Of a stretch of DNA of 64,000 bases, positions 11,201-20,920 are shown one piece after another. The position numbers were made by a program, and so were the translations under genes. How positions within the stretch are numbered: the stretch's first letter is position 1; each line of letters opens with the position of its first letter. A model generated the notes under the pieces. The model made no database searches. It was given only the letters and a program-made list of their open reading frames with translations, and was not told where the DNA came from. This stretch comes from Serripes groenlandicus (taxonomy: Eukaryota; Mollusca; Bivalvia; Cardiida; Cardiidae): assembly GCA_031761405.1 (NCBI GenBank), contig JASEVX010000086.1:322501-386500 (forward strand), read 5' to 3'.

Positions 11201-13170
11201 TCTTTCAAACATAGTGTTAAAAGTAGCGGATTCAGGTTGATCAATAGCCCTTTTTCCAGAATGTTGTCTACACATCAAAGTAATATTCCAAATTGTTTTG
11301 ACTTTTTTCATGGAATTCGAAACACGCCATATACAGTCGTCAACTATTGAATCCATGTTCTACATATTTATTGATACAGCTACTATTTCAACATGTATAC
11401 TCGGATCCTTTTTTACAGGGAAAGCTATGGCTGTACAGGAACACGAATTACAGACATGTTCACGTATCTACTGCGTACAATGAAAGCCGGTGGTGTTTAC
11501 GAGGCTACAGTGGCCACGCTAAAACTCGGTAACTTGAAGCAGCAGCTACATAATCTAGAACATAAAAATATTCTGGAGGACGCGTATTTCCCTAAACCAG
11601 TACAGAGGACAGGGGAAGATGCTTCATCGAAAACAGATATGCAGAGGGGATTGGTGCATTCTAATACACAGAGGCATGCAAATGGTCAGGCTTCACATGG
11701 ACAGTCTAGTGGTCAGGCTTCACTTGGTCAGCCAGGTGGTCAAGCTTCACATGGACAGTCAGGTGGTCAGGCTTCACTTGGTCAGCCAGGTGGTCAGGCT
11801 ACACTTGGACAGTCAGTTGGTCAGGCTACACTTGGACAGTCAAGTGGTCAGGCTACACTTGGTCAGTCAGGTGGTCAGGCTACACTTGGTCAGTCAGGTG
11901 GTCAGGCTACACTTGGTCAGTCAGGTGGTCAGGCTACACTTGGTCAGTCGGGTGGTCAGGCTACACTTGGACAGTCAGTTGGTCCGACTTCACTTGGACA
12001 GTCAGGTGGTCAGGCTACACTTTGACAGTCAGTTGGTCAGGCTACACTTGGTCAGTCGGTTGGTCAGGTTACACTTGGTCAGTCAGGTGGTCAGACTACA
12101 ATTGGTCAGTCAGGTGGTCAGACTACACTTGGTCAGTCAGGTGGTCAGGCTACACTTGGTCAGTCAGGTGGTCAGACTACACTTGGACAGTCAGGTGGTC
12201 AGGCTACACTTGGTCAGTCAGGTGGTCAGGTTACACTTGGTCAGTCAGGTGGTCAAACTACACTTGGACAGTCGGTTGGTCATGTTACACTTGGTCAGTC
12301 AGGTGGTCAGGCTACACTTGGTCAGTCAGGTGGTCAGACTACAATTGGACAGTCGGTTGGTCAGGTTACACTTGGTCAGTCAGGTGGTCAGGCTACACTT
12401 GGTCAATCAGGTGGTCATACTTCACTTGGACAGTCAGGTGGTCAGGTTACACTTGGTCAGTCAGGTGGTCAGGCTACACTTGGTCAGTCAGTGGTCAGAC
12501 TACACTTGGACAGTCGGTTGGTCAGGTTACACTTGGTCAGTCAGTTGGTCAGACTACACTTGGAAAGTCGACTGGTCAGGTTACACTTGGTCAGTCAGTT
12601 GGTCAGACTACACTTGGACAGTCGGTTGGTCAGGCTACACTTGGACAGTCAGGTGGTCAGGTTACACTTGGTCAGCCAGGTGATCAGGCTATACTTGGTC
12701 AGTCGGGTGGTCAGGCTACTCTTGGTCAGCCAGGTGGTCAGGTTACACTTGGTCAGTCAATTGGTCAGACCTTACTTGGGAAATCGGTTGGTCAGGCTTC
12801 ATTTGGACAATCGGTTTGCCAGGCTACGTATGCTGGTAAAGATAACAATGTCTTCAACGTAACGCGTGAGTACCCAACTGGAAGCTCTGCTGGCGCTACC
12901 GGTTATCTAAAAGATGAAACTAAACAATCAGAATACTTTAATCATGACAACGCCCTGTGTCGCAATGAGCTCGGATCTGATCTACCTGTGTGTTCTTATC
13001 CTCGTGCAGGTGGAGATCAGGATGCAAACAAATTAGGCAGCTATGTACAACAGTCTGTACCAACAGAAAGTGTGGAACTTGCCGAGTGGAAACGCACAGT
13101 GCCTGTACAAGAACACGCGTCTTTGGACGATACATGTCTTAAACAAACTAGTTGGTCTAATACGGAGTAA
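4948..13170 (+). CDS. ZU5-UPA-death-like-domain gene with 9-residue repeat tail (6 exons seen)
   Basis: Exons 4948-5227, 7166-7368, 7863-8048, 9516-9737, 11017-11108 and 11419-13170 join with compatible phases (1,0,0,0,2) at GT-AG sites. The first exon is the C-terminal part of a ZU5 domain. The next three exons give a UPA domain (RLYIADEIM, FLLDQPLTL, VVEWYLENSGSFSD). Exons 5-6 give a helical domain resembling a death domain (LLRTMKAGGVYEATVATLK). About 42 copies of GGQATLGQS-like repeats and a unique ~110-residue tail follow. ZU5-UPA-death is the known cytoplasmic order in UNC5 and the core of PIDD, so a signalling or scaffold role is inferred. The frame after each junction aligns with the paralogue at 29.8-37.5 kb, which is strong support. 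The 5' part (promoter, ZU5 N-terminus, any membrane segment) was not found. A TGA at 12023-12025 and a 1-base loss near 12490 break the repeat frame, so it may be a pseudogene or contain assembly errors. Confidence 0.72.
5240..5640. other. Intron sequence
   Basis: Lies between the ZU5 exon and a small palindromic element. A frame at about 5556-5615 that resembles the ZU5/UPA junction was rejected (see rejected list). Confidence 0.5.
5643..5842. mobile_element. Small palindromic element, family D
   Basis: Starts 'ccctttcccaactgcag' and ends 'ctgctgcagatctgttgta', the inverted ends of a family repeated throughout the window (consensus ends CCCTTTCCCACATACAACA ... TGTTGTATGTGGGAAAGGG). It lies in an intron of the ZU5-UPA gene. 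Confidence 0.6.
5912..6010. repeat. ~100-bp near-perfect hairpin with internal tandem units
   Basis: Outer arms taatattttttagaaatatt / aatatctctaaaaaatatta flank three copies of the palindrome 'cctaattagg' separated by 'agataataaat'. The whole is self-complementary and could extrude as a cruciform. It is probably a MITE. Confidence 0.75.
6356..7067. mobile_element. Fold-back DNA element with 7-bp target duplication and internal cargo
   Basis: It starts CACAGGCGTCCGAATTTCTA and ends with the inverse (GAAATTCGGACGCCTGTG). Arms of about 125 bp fold on each other (both contain 'tataaatagcccctctata' in inverse orientation). The 7-mer CACTATT occurs at 6349-6355 and again at 7068-7074, a perfect direct target-site duplication. 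The central ~450 bp is unrelated to the shorter copy at 22608-22959. It lies in an intron of the ZU5-UPA gene. No transposase is encoded. Confidence 0.85.
6481..6933. promoter_or_regulatory. Promoter-like cargo inside the fold-back element
   Basis: This core holds an NRF1-type palindrome gcgcatgcgc at 6871-6880 and a YY1-type AAAATGGCGG at 6605-6614. Both are elements of TATA-less CpG promoters in animals. The core may be a captured host promoter or first-exon fragment. Function is inferred from motifs only. Confidence 0.3.
7166..7368 (+). CDS. Exon: ZU5 end / UPA start
   Basis: An excellent polypyrimidine tract and AG precede 7166. The phase-1 junction gives EIQ-G-DTARINTRSF. The frame then reads LNLHAYLFG and RLYIADEIMKFKDFKE, matching LKLTGYLYG and RLYIADTIHYLEDYKQ of the paralogue. 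It ends GAG|GTATGT, phase 0. Confidence 0.8.
7449..7745 (-). mobile_element. SINE family A, full length
   Basis: On the minus strand a tRNA-like head with A/B-box-like blocks (gtaactcagtcgctagcgac, gtgagttcgaatcc) is followed by the conserved body and the tail 'cgttaaaccccaatcaat'. It is inserted in an intron. Confidence 0.85.
7863..8048 (+). CDS. Exon: UPA domain, middle
   Basis: 62 codons, phase 0 at both ends, acceptor ttattaag|GAC and donor AAG|GTAAGA. The frame contains RRFLLDQPLTL and DDILEFCFTVY, aligning with the paralogue exon 32700-32888 (LHSFGLKLSG, TVCIKVSLKL). Confidence 0.8.
8540..8760. repeat. Dispersed repeat, family E
   Basis: Shares 'gtcgactcttcca', 'ggcaa(g/a)caatgc' and 'ctgaatctgtattg'-type blocks with 14175-14312, 38545-38690 and 63050-63215, so it is an old dispersed family in this genome. 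Confidence 0.5.
9105..9180 (+). mobile_element. tRNA-like SINE head fragment
   Basis: 'cctcggtggtgtcatggttta' and 'tagtttcgatcccctgtcg' resemble box A and box B. The ends do not pair as an acceptor stem, so this is not a functional tRNA gene. Confidence 0.5.
9516..9737 (+). CDS. Exon: UPA domain, C-terminal part
   Basis: 74 codons, acceptor tatttacag|AGA, donor GAG|GTTAGT. CPECPNCHFKYKR and VVEWYLENSGSFSDTF align with the paralogue's terminal exon (ITGCHKSKQSGFPFAKTWYLTSS). It corresponds to the last strands of UPA. Confidence 0.75.
9765..10025 (-). mobile_element. SINE family B
   Basis: Body 'acgccgctttcaacaatttta', 'cagttatatcacggc', then 'tatgacccgattggggatcagaccc', the reverse complement of a tRNA-like head with a B box. 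It shares structure with copies at 17546-17760, 57592-57838 and 60845-61095. Confidence 0.75.
10026..11016. other. Intron
   Basis: AT-rich. The only recognised content is one palindromic element of family C (10575-10790). Confidence 0.5.
10575..10790. mobile_element. Palindromic MITE, family C
   Basis: Left end agccgttccacgagaaaatc and right end ttttcttgtggaacggct are inverted. The interior has 'atgtatcgacccaaatcagcc' and 'tgagacggaatgtatcgata'. Other copies: 14831-15091, 16869-17128, 32905-33165 and 60566-60806. Confidence 0.8.
11017..11108 (+). CDS. Exon: death-like domain, first helices
   Basis: Acceptor ttttaaag|GAA, donor AA|GTGAGT (phase 2). The frame reads VDRLKALEYFLVRMDKHDQA, an amphipathic helical start. 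It joins in frame to IIK-ESYGCTG of the next exon. Confidence 0.7.
11419..13170 (+). CDS. Terminal exon: death-like domain end, 9-residue repeats, unique tail (frame broken)
   Basis: The acceptor is ctttttttacag|G. The frame starts ESYGCTGTRITDMFTYLLR ... GGVYEATVATLKLGNLKQQL, then from about 11683 to 12830 has roughly 42 copies of a 27-bp unit encoding GGQATLGQS variants. A unique tail follows, from YAGKDNNVFNVTREY to SWSNTE, stop at 13170. GGA to TGA at 12023-12025 stops the frame after about 13 repeats. A missing g near 12490 shifts the rest by one. The same nine-residue register is kept on both sides of each lesion, so both look recent. Low-complexity Gly/Gln/Ser suggests a flexible linker. 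Parallel open frames (HLVSQVVRL, GYTWSVRWS) are shadows of the 27-bp period. Confidence 0.7.
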
Positions 13171-13375
13171 AACCTTCATCCTACTTTGTGTCCGGTGAAA
13201 CGGTTTGGTAGCTGATGTTTTTCCAACCCATCAATCAAATGTGCTGCATTTGTTTCCAAACTGTCCACACAAACGGCGCGAGTATAGGTTAAGTCTCCAG
13301 GAAGCAGACATCGAGCGTGATTAATATAAGCTGAAAGCTTGTTTCGTAATCGATGTAAGATAAATTCGTTTAAAC
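13171..13375. other. 3' flank of the ZU5-UPA gene
   Basis: No AATAAA was seen close to the stop. About 13258-13345 is dispersed family F (gttaagtctccaggaagcag ... gcgtgatta), also found at about 8925-9010 and 56795-56895. Confidence 0.45.
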
Positions 13376-13590
13376 TAAATGTACAGCTACTATTTTGATT
13401 AATTGTCCTTGCTGTGTAACCATATTTTTATTAATATTCCTTGTTATGTATAAATATTTAGCTACTATTTTGATTAATTGTCCTTCCTGTGTAACCATAT
13501 TTTCATTAATATTCCTTGTTATGTATAAATATTTTCATTAATTTTCCTTGCTGTGTAAAAATATTTTGATAAATTTTCCATGCTGTGAAA
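13376..13590. repeat. AT-rich tandem repeat, ~80 bp, about 2.5 copies
   Basis: 'gctactattttgattaattg' and 'gtgtaaccatattttta' recur at about 80-base spacing, followed by a decayed third copy. Confidence 0.8.
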
Positions 13591-13946
13591 AATATTTGAC
13601 ACCTCTACAGGAGACCAGTCTTGAAAATGACCACCATTGGAAACAGTCTTGAAAAAACCCGAGCAATTTCTCATTTTCCCTTAATTATTCCGAATACAAA
13701 ATTCGTATTTCAATACTTTCAATCAGATATGGAACAAAAACTGTAGATCTAAAAAGGATTATGCAATATGAGAGATAACGTTGTAGTTTTAAAATTTTGT
13801 TAATTTCTGGCATTGCCAAAGTTGTATATATACCTGCCAAATGTTGATGAAAGGCATGAGTGTATTTTTTTTGTATCTGACAATGACATTATAAGAATTA
13901 CATGTTTACTTTATATCATTGTGTTGACAGTGCTATAACTGTGTAT

Positions 13947-14165
13947 GAGCCGTTCCACGAGAAAAACAACCATTAAAGACTCTGCGTAATGTGTCGACCC
14001 AGATCAGCCTGCGCAGTCCGCACAAGCTAATCCGGGCCTACACATTCCGTATCAGGGGGATAGAGGTATAGAGTAATCATTCTCTATCCCCCCTGAGGAG
14101 GCGAAAAGTGTATGTTTGTGTTAGCCTGCGCGGCATGTTTAGGCTGACTATTCCATGTTCAAAAT
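13947..14165. mobile_element. MITE family C, right end lost
   Basis: The left end gagccgttccacgagaaaaa and the interior (gtgtcgacccagatcagcct) are present. The mirrored right terminus is missing. Confidence 0.7.
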
Positions 14166-14174
14166 CGGTCGTCT

Positions 14175-14312
14175 CCATTTATCATGTAATAAAAGTTGTG
14201 GACTATTTTGATAACTAAAAGGCAAACAATGCTGATTTCTGGTGATACAGCTCGTTACGAGCTGACTCATCTGAATCTGTATTGTTTGTTTAAATCTCAA
14301 TATTGCCTTTGG
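14175..14312. repeat. Dispersed repeat, family E
   Basis: Contains 'aaaaggcaaacaatgctgat' and 'gatacagctcgttacgagct' (an inverted motif) and 'catctgaatctgtattg', as in the copies at 38545 and 63050. Confidence 0.55.
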
Positions 14313-14825
14313 CGCCGAAAAACAAAAAGAAAAATGGGTTTTCGCGGTCAGAAAATAGTCCTAATATGTAATACTTAATAAACTGCTAACTAATCGCAAA
14401 AAATACTTGTATGACCGATAATGGTTTCTTTAACTCGTCCATCTATCGTGACGTTTGTGTTTACCGGATACACGGTCTCAGCCATTTTTAAACATTCGCG
14501 GATGAATACAAAAATAGTGATTCGGTCATGTTATATTACACACATTACATATAAAGAAATACGTAATGGGTATATAAGAAAATTGTTGAAACCATTGCTG
14601 CAAAAGAAGAAATTAGTCATTATGAGAAATTTCAGCTTTTGCCACAATGTTTTAAACAACCGTCTACTTGCACATGTGTCAATGTGCGTCCGTATATGGA
14701 ATAAGCGAATCGAATATATTTCGTCTAAAGGCTGTTAAGCGCCACCGTGCAAACTTTGTAGCAATTGTTGTACTTGTATGTAAATGATATTTCCACTAAT
14801 GTGAATTGTTTTTATAAAAAATGAT
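14313..14825. other. Non-coding
   Basis: One 105-codon open frame (14421-14738) has no recognisable domain and overlaps decayed repeat sequence. I do not call it a gene. Confidence 0.4.
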
Positions 14826-14830
14826 TACAT

Positions 14831-15091
14831 GAGCCGTCCCACGAGAAAACCAACAGTATGGCCTATGCGTAATGTATCGACCCATATCAGCCTGCGCAGT
14901 CGGCGCAGATTGATCCGGGCCGACACATTCCGTTACAGGGGGATAAGGATATAGATTATTGATTCCTGAAACAGAAAATCCACAGGAGGCGAAAAGTGTC
15001 TATCCGGGTAAGCTTGCGCGGCATGCTTAAGCTGATCCGGGACGATACTTTACGCAGAGTCCACAAGGTTGGTTTTCTCGCGGGACGGCTC
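14831..15091. mobile_element. MITE family C, complete
   Basis: Terminal inverted repeats gagccgtcccacgagaaaac and gttttctcgcgggacggctc, with an interior inverted repeat around 'gcctgcgcag'. This is one of the best-preserved copies. Confidence 0.85.
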
Positions 15092-15134
15092 AATTATGGT
15101 ATAAATGACACAGAGTTTGATTTTAACCATTGAT

Positions 15135-15305
15135 TCTGCCATACAGATGCATGGTGACTCCTATGCAGCCGACGACTTATCAAAACATTATGGCAAAAGC
15201 AGAAACTACTCATGATGAGTAATGTCTTAACCCTACTTTAATAATCAAACTCTCGTTTACGGACATCGTCTGCTGCAGATTTGTTGTATGTGTGAAAGGG
15301 TTAAA
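15135..15305. mobile_element. Palindromic element, family D
   Basis: 'gcagccgacgacttatcaaa' at the left and 'gtctgctgcagatttgttgt' plus 'gtgaaagggtta' at the right. Confidence 0.6.
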
Positions 15306-15380
15306 AACAGTGCAAATTTATACTTCATATTAATAGTAGTCACGTGATCAGGAAATGCGACGCTGAAAGAGTTAACATAC

Positions 15381-15672
15381 ATAGATGATTGAGTGATTGA
15401 TTGATTGATTGTTAATTTCAACCATTTTTTCATTCATATCACGACGGCCAGTTTACCTACTCATGTGTTTCCAAGCTTTCTCACACCAGTAATCCACACA
15501 ACATACTTTCCAAGCAGCTGGTTGCATTTCCACATAGACTGTAAGCCCATTGTTGAAAAACGAACGACGTTTGTCGCAGTGAATTTTGTCAAACGTCGGA
15601 AAGGATGTTGGCTTATCTCGGATTCGAACTCACAGCCCCTGTATTCGCTACCGACTGAGCTACATAGATGTG
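15381..15672 (-). mobile_element. SINE family A, near full length
   Basis: From the minus strand: tRNA-like head (gagctgtgagttcgaatccg type), the body with 'gcagctgg' and 'ctggccgtcgtgatatgaat', and a gattgattgattgatt tail repeat on the + strand side. Confidence 0.8.
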
Positions 15673-15697
15673 TTACTACATGAGTTAATATAAATTG

Positions 15698-16280
15698 GTT
15701 AACCCTTTTCCATCTGCAGACGCATTTTGACGCAATAGCAGCAGGCGACTTTTGAAAACCATAAAACTGCTCATGATGAGACGGAATGTGTCGGCCCTAA
15801 TCAGCCTGCGGCCACTGCGCAGGCTGATCTTGGTCGATACATAACGCAGAGGCCATAATGTTGGTTTTCTCGCGAGACTACTCATTTGTAATTTTAACTA
15901 TTTGCCGCGCACAGCATCTGCAGCAGACGACTTTTGAAAGCAAAATGGCAAAAGGTGAAATTGCTCAGAACGAGCACTTTCTCCCTTTGCCAAAATATAT
16001 TAACCTATATTTAAAAGTTAAACGTTCTTTTCAGAGAATTTGTTTATGTTTGCTTAATCCTTTCCTACATGTAGACGCATTTTGACGCCTCTGCAGCAGA
16101 CGAGTTTTGAAACTAGTGTGAGAAAAGGAGAAATTACTCGTAATATGCAATTTTATCTTTTGCCACAATGTTTTCAACTCTGTTTAATAAATACACTTTT
16201 GTTGATAGAGATTTTCTATAGTCTTATCTGGATGTTTTCAGTCGACTGCTGTAGATTTCTTGTATGTGGGAATGGGTTAA
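15698..16280. mobile_element. Nested family D and family C fragments
   Basis: Family D left ends start near 15700, 15893 and 16060 ('gcagacg(a/c)... ttttgaaa'). The right half of a family C element (15779-15885, ending gttttctcgcgagactactc) interrupts the first. The order indicates nested or repeated insertion. Confidence 0.55.
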
Positions 16281-16489
16281 ATGTGTTTGTATAGGGGAAA
16301 GCCTTAAGCTGAATATATTATGAGATTATATGATATCCTACTAAGCTGTATACAGTGATTGCTGCTGTAATTTTGATGAGTTCTTCCTCATTGATAAACA
16401 ATAAAAATATAAAGAAAACTTAATTCGCCTCTAGATTATATCAATTCCCTCCGAGATCTCCTATCCATACAGCAATTTTGGACGATTAG

Positions 16490-16697
16490 CCCTTACCCAC
16501 TTGTATGCGCATGAACAGCAACAACTTTTCAAAACATTGTGACAAATGGAGGAATTGTTCATAATTAGCTAATTCTATTTGTGCTACAATGTTATCAACT
16601 CAATTCATTTAAAGAGATTTTCCATCGTTTTATCTGGGGTTTTATTTTCCACATTCGTCTGTTGCAGCTATTAAGTTGTATGTGGGAAATGGTTAAA
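16490..16697. mobile_element. Palindromic element, family D
   Basis: 'ttacccacttgtatgcgc' at the left and 'gtctgttgcag' ... 'gtatgtgggaaatggtt' at the right, with 'cattgtgacaaatggagg' and its inverse inside. Confidence 0.6.
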
Positions 16698-16742
16698 CCC
16701 GTTTCGATGAACAATTTTTCCTCCAATCGCCAACACTCGATG

Positions 16743-16862
16743 TTTCGGTGGTGTAGTGGAAGAGCGTCCGGCTCGGATTTCGGGAGGTCGCATGGTCGAT
16801 CCCCGGGCGGTTACTCTCCTTGGCGCTCAGGGTTGCTCAGTAGTTGGATAGTTAGTCACTAC
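16743..16862 (+). mobile_element. SINE family B head fragment
   Basis: 'tcggtggtgtagtggaagag' (box A-like) and 'gcatggtcgatccccgggcg' (box B-like). The copy is cut by the adjacent family C element. Confidence 0.65.
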
Positions 16863-16868
16863 ACATAT

Positions 16869-17128
16869 GAGCCGTCCCGCGAGAAGACCAACAGTGTGGA
16901 CTCTGCGTAAAGTATCGATCCTGATCAGACTAAGAATGCCGCGCAGGCTAACCCGGGCAGACACTTTTCGCTCCTGTGGATTGTCTGTTTCAGGAATCAT
17001 TACTCTATATATCTATCACCCGGAGACGGAATGTGTCGGCCTGGATTAGCCTGCGCGGACTGCGCAGGCTGATTTGGGTCGATACATTACGCAGAGACCA
17101 TAATGTTGGTTTTCTCGTGGGACGGCTC
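16869..17128. mobile_element. MITE family C, complete
   Basis: Termini gagccgtcccgcgagaagac and ggttttctcgtgggacggctc (last 20 shown in part) are inverted. The interior 'gcctgcgcggactgcgcagg' is a strong hairpin. Confidence 0.8.
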
Positions 17129-17264
17129 ATTATTTGCCTCACTGGTATACTTACTACCCCTATGGAAAGTAGCGTGAAAGGGATTACATTCAAATGAGCA
17201 ACAACTTTAGCTTTTCGTTGGAATTTAATAGTATGTTGGCTGAAGTTGAATGGTTTGCTTGTGT

Positions 17265-17760
17265 GCATGTTAGTTTGTGCCGCTTTCAACATTATTTAGT
17301 TCATATCTTGACACTGGTCATTTAGTCGTTAACTCTGCCCACAACCCTGAGCCCCAAAGAGGGAAGCAATTGCCACACATTTAAAAGTCTGTGGTATGAT
17401 CCGACCGGGAGTCGAACTTTAGTTTCCCGCTCCCAAATGAAGGTGAGTATAGGGCATTCCCCCGAATGAATTCTCATGTGCAGACCCATTTGCACCAGAA
17501 TGCTTTTAAAAAAATGTTGTGGCAATATGAGAAGATGCTTATCATGATTGTTGATTGTTGATTGTTTTTGTGTTTTACGCCACTTTCAACATGTTTGCAG
17601 TTATATCAGTTATACTGGTCCATTTATCCTGACACCAGCCATTCAGTCGCAACCCTCAGCGCCACGAAGAGCAGCCATTACTACCATTTTAAAGTATTTG
17701 GTAAGACCCGGCCGGGAATCGAGACCTCCCACACCACGGCGGACGCTCTACCACAACATT
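17265..17760 (-). mobile_element. Two SINE family B copies in tandem orientation
   Basis: Copies at about 17265-17440 and 17546-17760 both read on the minus strand: 'acgccactttcaacatgt', 'tatatcagttatactggt', then a B-box region 'gaccgggagtcgaac' or 'ggccgggaatcgagac'. Confidence 0.7.
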
Positions 17761-18120
17761 TTGAGCAATTTAAAGTTTGCCTCAACGTTTTTAACTCCAT
17801 TCAATAGACCTATAAGTATTGGGAGAAATGTTCCATATTTCATCACAGGAATCTTGAAACTGTGTGCTGCAGATTTGTTGTATATGTGTTTATATGTATA
17901 CATGTATGTATATGTGTCTGTATGAAAGTACATGTATATATATTTGTGCATAACTTAATGTAATGTATGTTTTTATTATTATGTCCTGAAAATAATTTGT
18001 AATCATGTATGCACGAGAAAATTCTTGTTTATGTCCAAAATAAAAGTTGTGTTCTCTTCTGTTCTCTTATTTTCTGTTCTGTAAATGGGAAAAGGACTAA
18101 AACACATTACACTTTAAGCG
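17761..18120. other. Non-coding
   Basis: Includes a decayed family D right end (about 17855-17890) and a short (TATG)n-like stretch. No gene seen. Confidence 0.4.
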
Positions 18121-18124
18121 GTCC

Positions 18125-20790
18125 ATATCTGTTACCTCATTACAGTCGTGATATTTGTTACCACATTACGGTCGTGATATCGGTTACCTCATTACAGTCG
18201 TGATATATGTTACCTCATTACAGTCATGATATAGGTTACCTCATTACGGTCGTGATATCGGTTACTTCATTACAGTCGTGCTATCGGTTACCTCATTACA
18301 GTCATGATATAGGTTACCTCATTACAGTCGTGATATCGGTTACCTCATTAGAGTCGTGATATCGGTTACCTCATTACAGTCGTGATATCGGTTACCTCAT
18401 TACAGTCATGATATAGGTTACCTCATTACAGTCGTGATATCGGTTACCTCATTACAGTCGTGATATCTGTTACCTCATTACAGTCGTGATATCGGTTACC
18501 TCATTACGGTCGTGATATCGGTTACCTCATTACAGTCATGATATAGGTTACCTCATTACGGTCGTGATATCGGTTACCTCATTACAGTCATGATATAGGT
18601 TACCTCATTACAGTCGTGATATCGGTTACCTCATTAGAGTCGTGATATCGGTTACCTCATTACAGTCGTGATATCTGTTACCTCATTACAGTCATGATAT
18701 AGGTTACCTCATTACAGTCGTGATATCTGTTACCTCATTACAGTCGTGATTTCGGTTACCTCATTACGGTCGTGATATCGGTTACCTCATTACAGTCGTG
18801 ATATCGGTTACCTCATTACAGTCGTGATATCTGTTACCTCATTACAGTCATGATATAGGTTACCTCATTATGGTCGTGATATCGGTTACTTCATTACAGT
18901 CGTGCTATCGGTTACCTCATTACAGTCATGATATAGGTTACCTCATTACAGTCGTGATATCTGTTACCTCATTACAGTCGTGATATCGGTTACCTCATTA
19001 CGGTCGTGATATCGGTTACCTCATTACAGTCGTGCTATCGGTTACCTCATTACAGTCGTGGTATCGGATACCTCATTACAGTCGTGATATCGGTTACCTC
19101 ATTACAGTCGTGATATCGGTTCCCTCATTACAGTCGTGATATCGGTTACCTCATTACAGTCGTGATATCGGTTACCTCATTACAGTCGTGATATCGGTCG
19201 GTTTTACAGTCGTGATATCGGTTACTTCATTACAGTCGTGATATCGGTTACCTCATTACAGTCGTGATATCGGTTACCTCATTACAGTCGTGATATAGGT
19301 TACCTCATTACAGTCGTGATATCGGTCGGTTTTACAGTCGTGATATCGGTTACTTCATTACAGTCATGATATCGATTACCTCATTACAGTCGTGATATCG
19401 GTTACCTCATTACAGTCGTGATATCGGTTACCTCATTACAGTCGTGATATCAGTTACGTCATTACAGTCGTGATATCGGTTACCTCATTACAGTCGTGAT
19501 ATCGGTTACCTCATTACAGTCGTGATATCGGTTACCTTATAACAGTCGTGATATCTGTTACCTCATTACAGTCGTGATATCGGTCGGTTTTACAGTCGTG
19601 ATATCGGTTACCTTATAACAGTCGTGATATCTGTTACCTCATTACAGTCGTGATATCGGTCGGTTTTACAGTCGTGATATCGGTTACCTCATTACAGTCG
19701 TGATATCGGTTACCTCATTACAGTCGTGATATATGTTACCTCATTACAGTCGTGATATCTGTTACCTCATTACAGTCATGATATCGGTTACATCATTACA
19801 GTCGTGATATCGGTTACCTTATAACAGTCGTGATATCTGTTACCTCATTACGGTCGTGATATCGGTTACCTCATTGCAGTCGTGATATATGTTACCTCAT
19901 TACAGTCGTGATATCTGTTACCTCATTACAGTCGTGATATCGGTTACCTCATTACAGTCGTGATATCGGTTACCTCATTACAGTCGTGATATCGGTTACC
20001 TTATTACAGTCGTGATATCGGTTACTTCATTACAGTCGTGATATCGGTTACTTCATTACAGTCATGATATAGGTTACCTCATTACAGTCATGATATAGGT
20101 TACCTCATTACAGTCGTGATATCGGTTACCTCATTACAGTCGTGATATCGGTTACCTCATAACAGTCGTGATATCGGTTACCTCATTACAGTCGTGATAT
20201 CGGTCGGTTTTACAGTCGTGATATCGGTCGGTTTTACAGTCGTGATATCGGTCGGTTTTACAGTCGTGATATCGGTCGGTTTTACAGTCGTGATATAGGT
20301 TACCTCATTACAGTCGTGATATCGGTTACCTCATTACAGTTGTGGTATCGGTTACCTTATAACAGTCGTGATATAGGTTACCTCATTACAGTCGTGATAT
20401 AGGTTACCTCATTACAGTCGTGATATTGGTCGGTTTTACAGTCATGATATAGGTTACCTCATTACAGTCATGATATAGGTTACCTCATTACAGTCGTGAT
20501 ATCGGTTACCTCATTACAGTGGTGATATCGGTTACCTCATTACAGTCTTGATATCGGTTACTTCATTACAGTCGTGATATCGGTTACTTCATTACAGTCA
20601 TGATATCGATTACCTCATTACAGTCGTGATATCGGTTACCTCATTACAGTCGTGATATCGGTTACCTCATTACAGTCGTGATATCGGTCTGTTTTACAGT
20701 CGTGATATCGGTCGGTTTTACAGTCGTGATATCGGTCGGTTTTACAGTCGTGATATCGGTTACCTAATTACAGTCGTGATATCGGTCGTT
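18125..20790. repeat. 26-bp minisatellite, about 100 copies
   Basis: The unit is about 26 bp, ggttacctcattacagtcgt followed by gatatc. A shorter variant replaces 'ttacctca' with 'cggtt' (cggtcggttttacag). It appears singly from about 19195 and in runs near 20205-20285 and 20690-20750, indicating higher-order amplification. The array ends at a C-rich tract. No open frame or CRISPR-like spacer structure is present. Confidence 0.97.
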
Positions 20791-20799
20791 ATTGCATTT

Positions 20800-20843
20800 A
20801 TTGCCCCCCCCCCCCCTCCCTCCCCCACACCCCCCACCCCCCG
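20800..20843. repeat. Poly-C tract
   Basis: C-rich simple sequence with short runs of t and a directly downstream of the minisatellite. Confidence 0.9.
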
Positions 20844-20920
20844 TGGTGTAGACTTTGGTGAAATGATTGTTAAATGTCTTTGCAATAAAATATTAGGTAT
20901 TGTATCGAATTCAATATAAG

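Noticed and set aside
11619..12862. Long open frames reading HLVSQVVRL or GYTWSVRWS repeats
   Set aside because: They are other frames of the 27-bp coding repeat. Only the GGQATLGQS frame continues from upstream exons and into the unique tail.
14421..14738. 105-codon plus-strand open frame
   Set aside because: No domain, no splice context, overlaps repeat debris; length is compatible with chance.
18125..20790. CRISPR-like array
   Set aside because: Repeats are directly adjacent 26-bp units with no unique spacers, in a eukaryotic context. It is a minisatellite.
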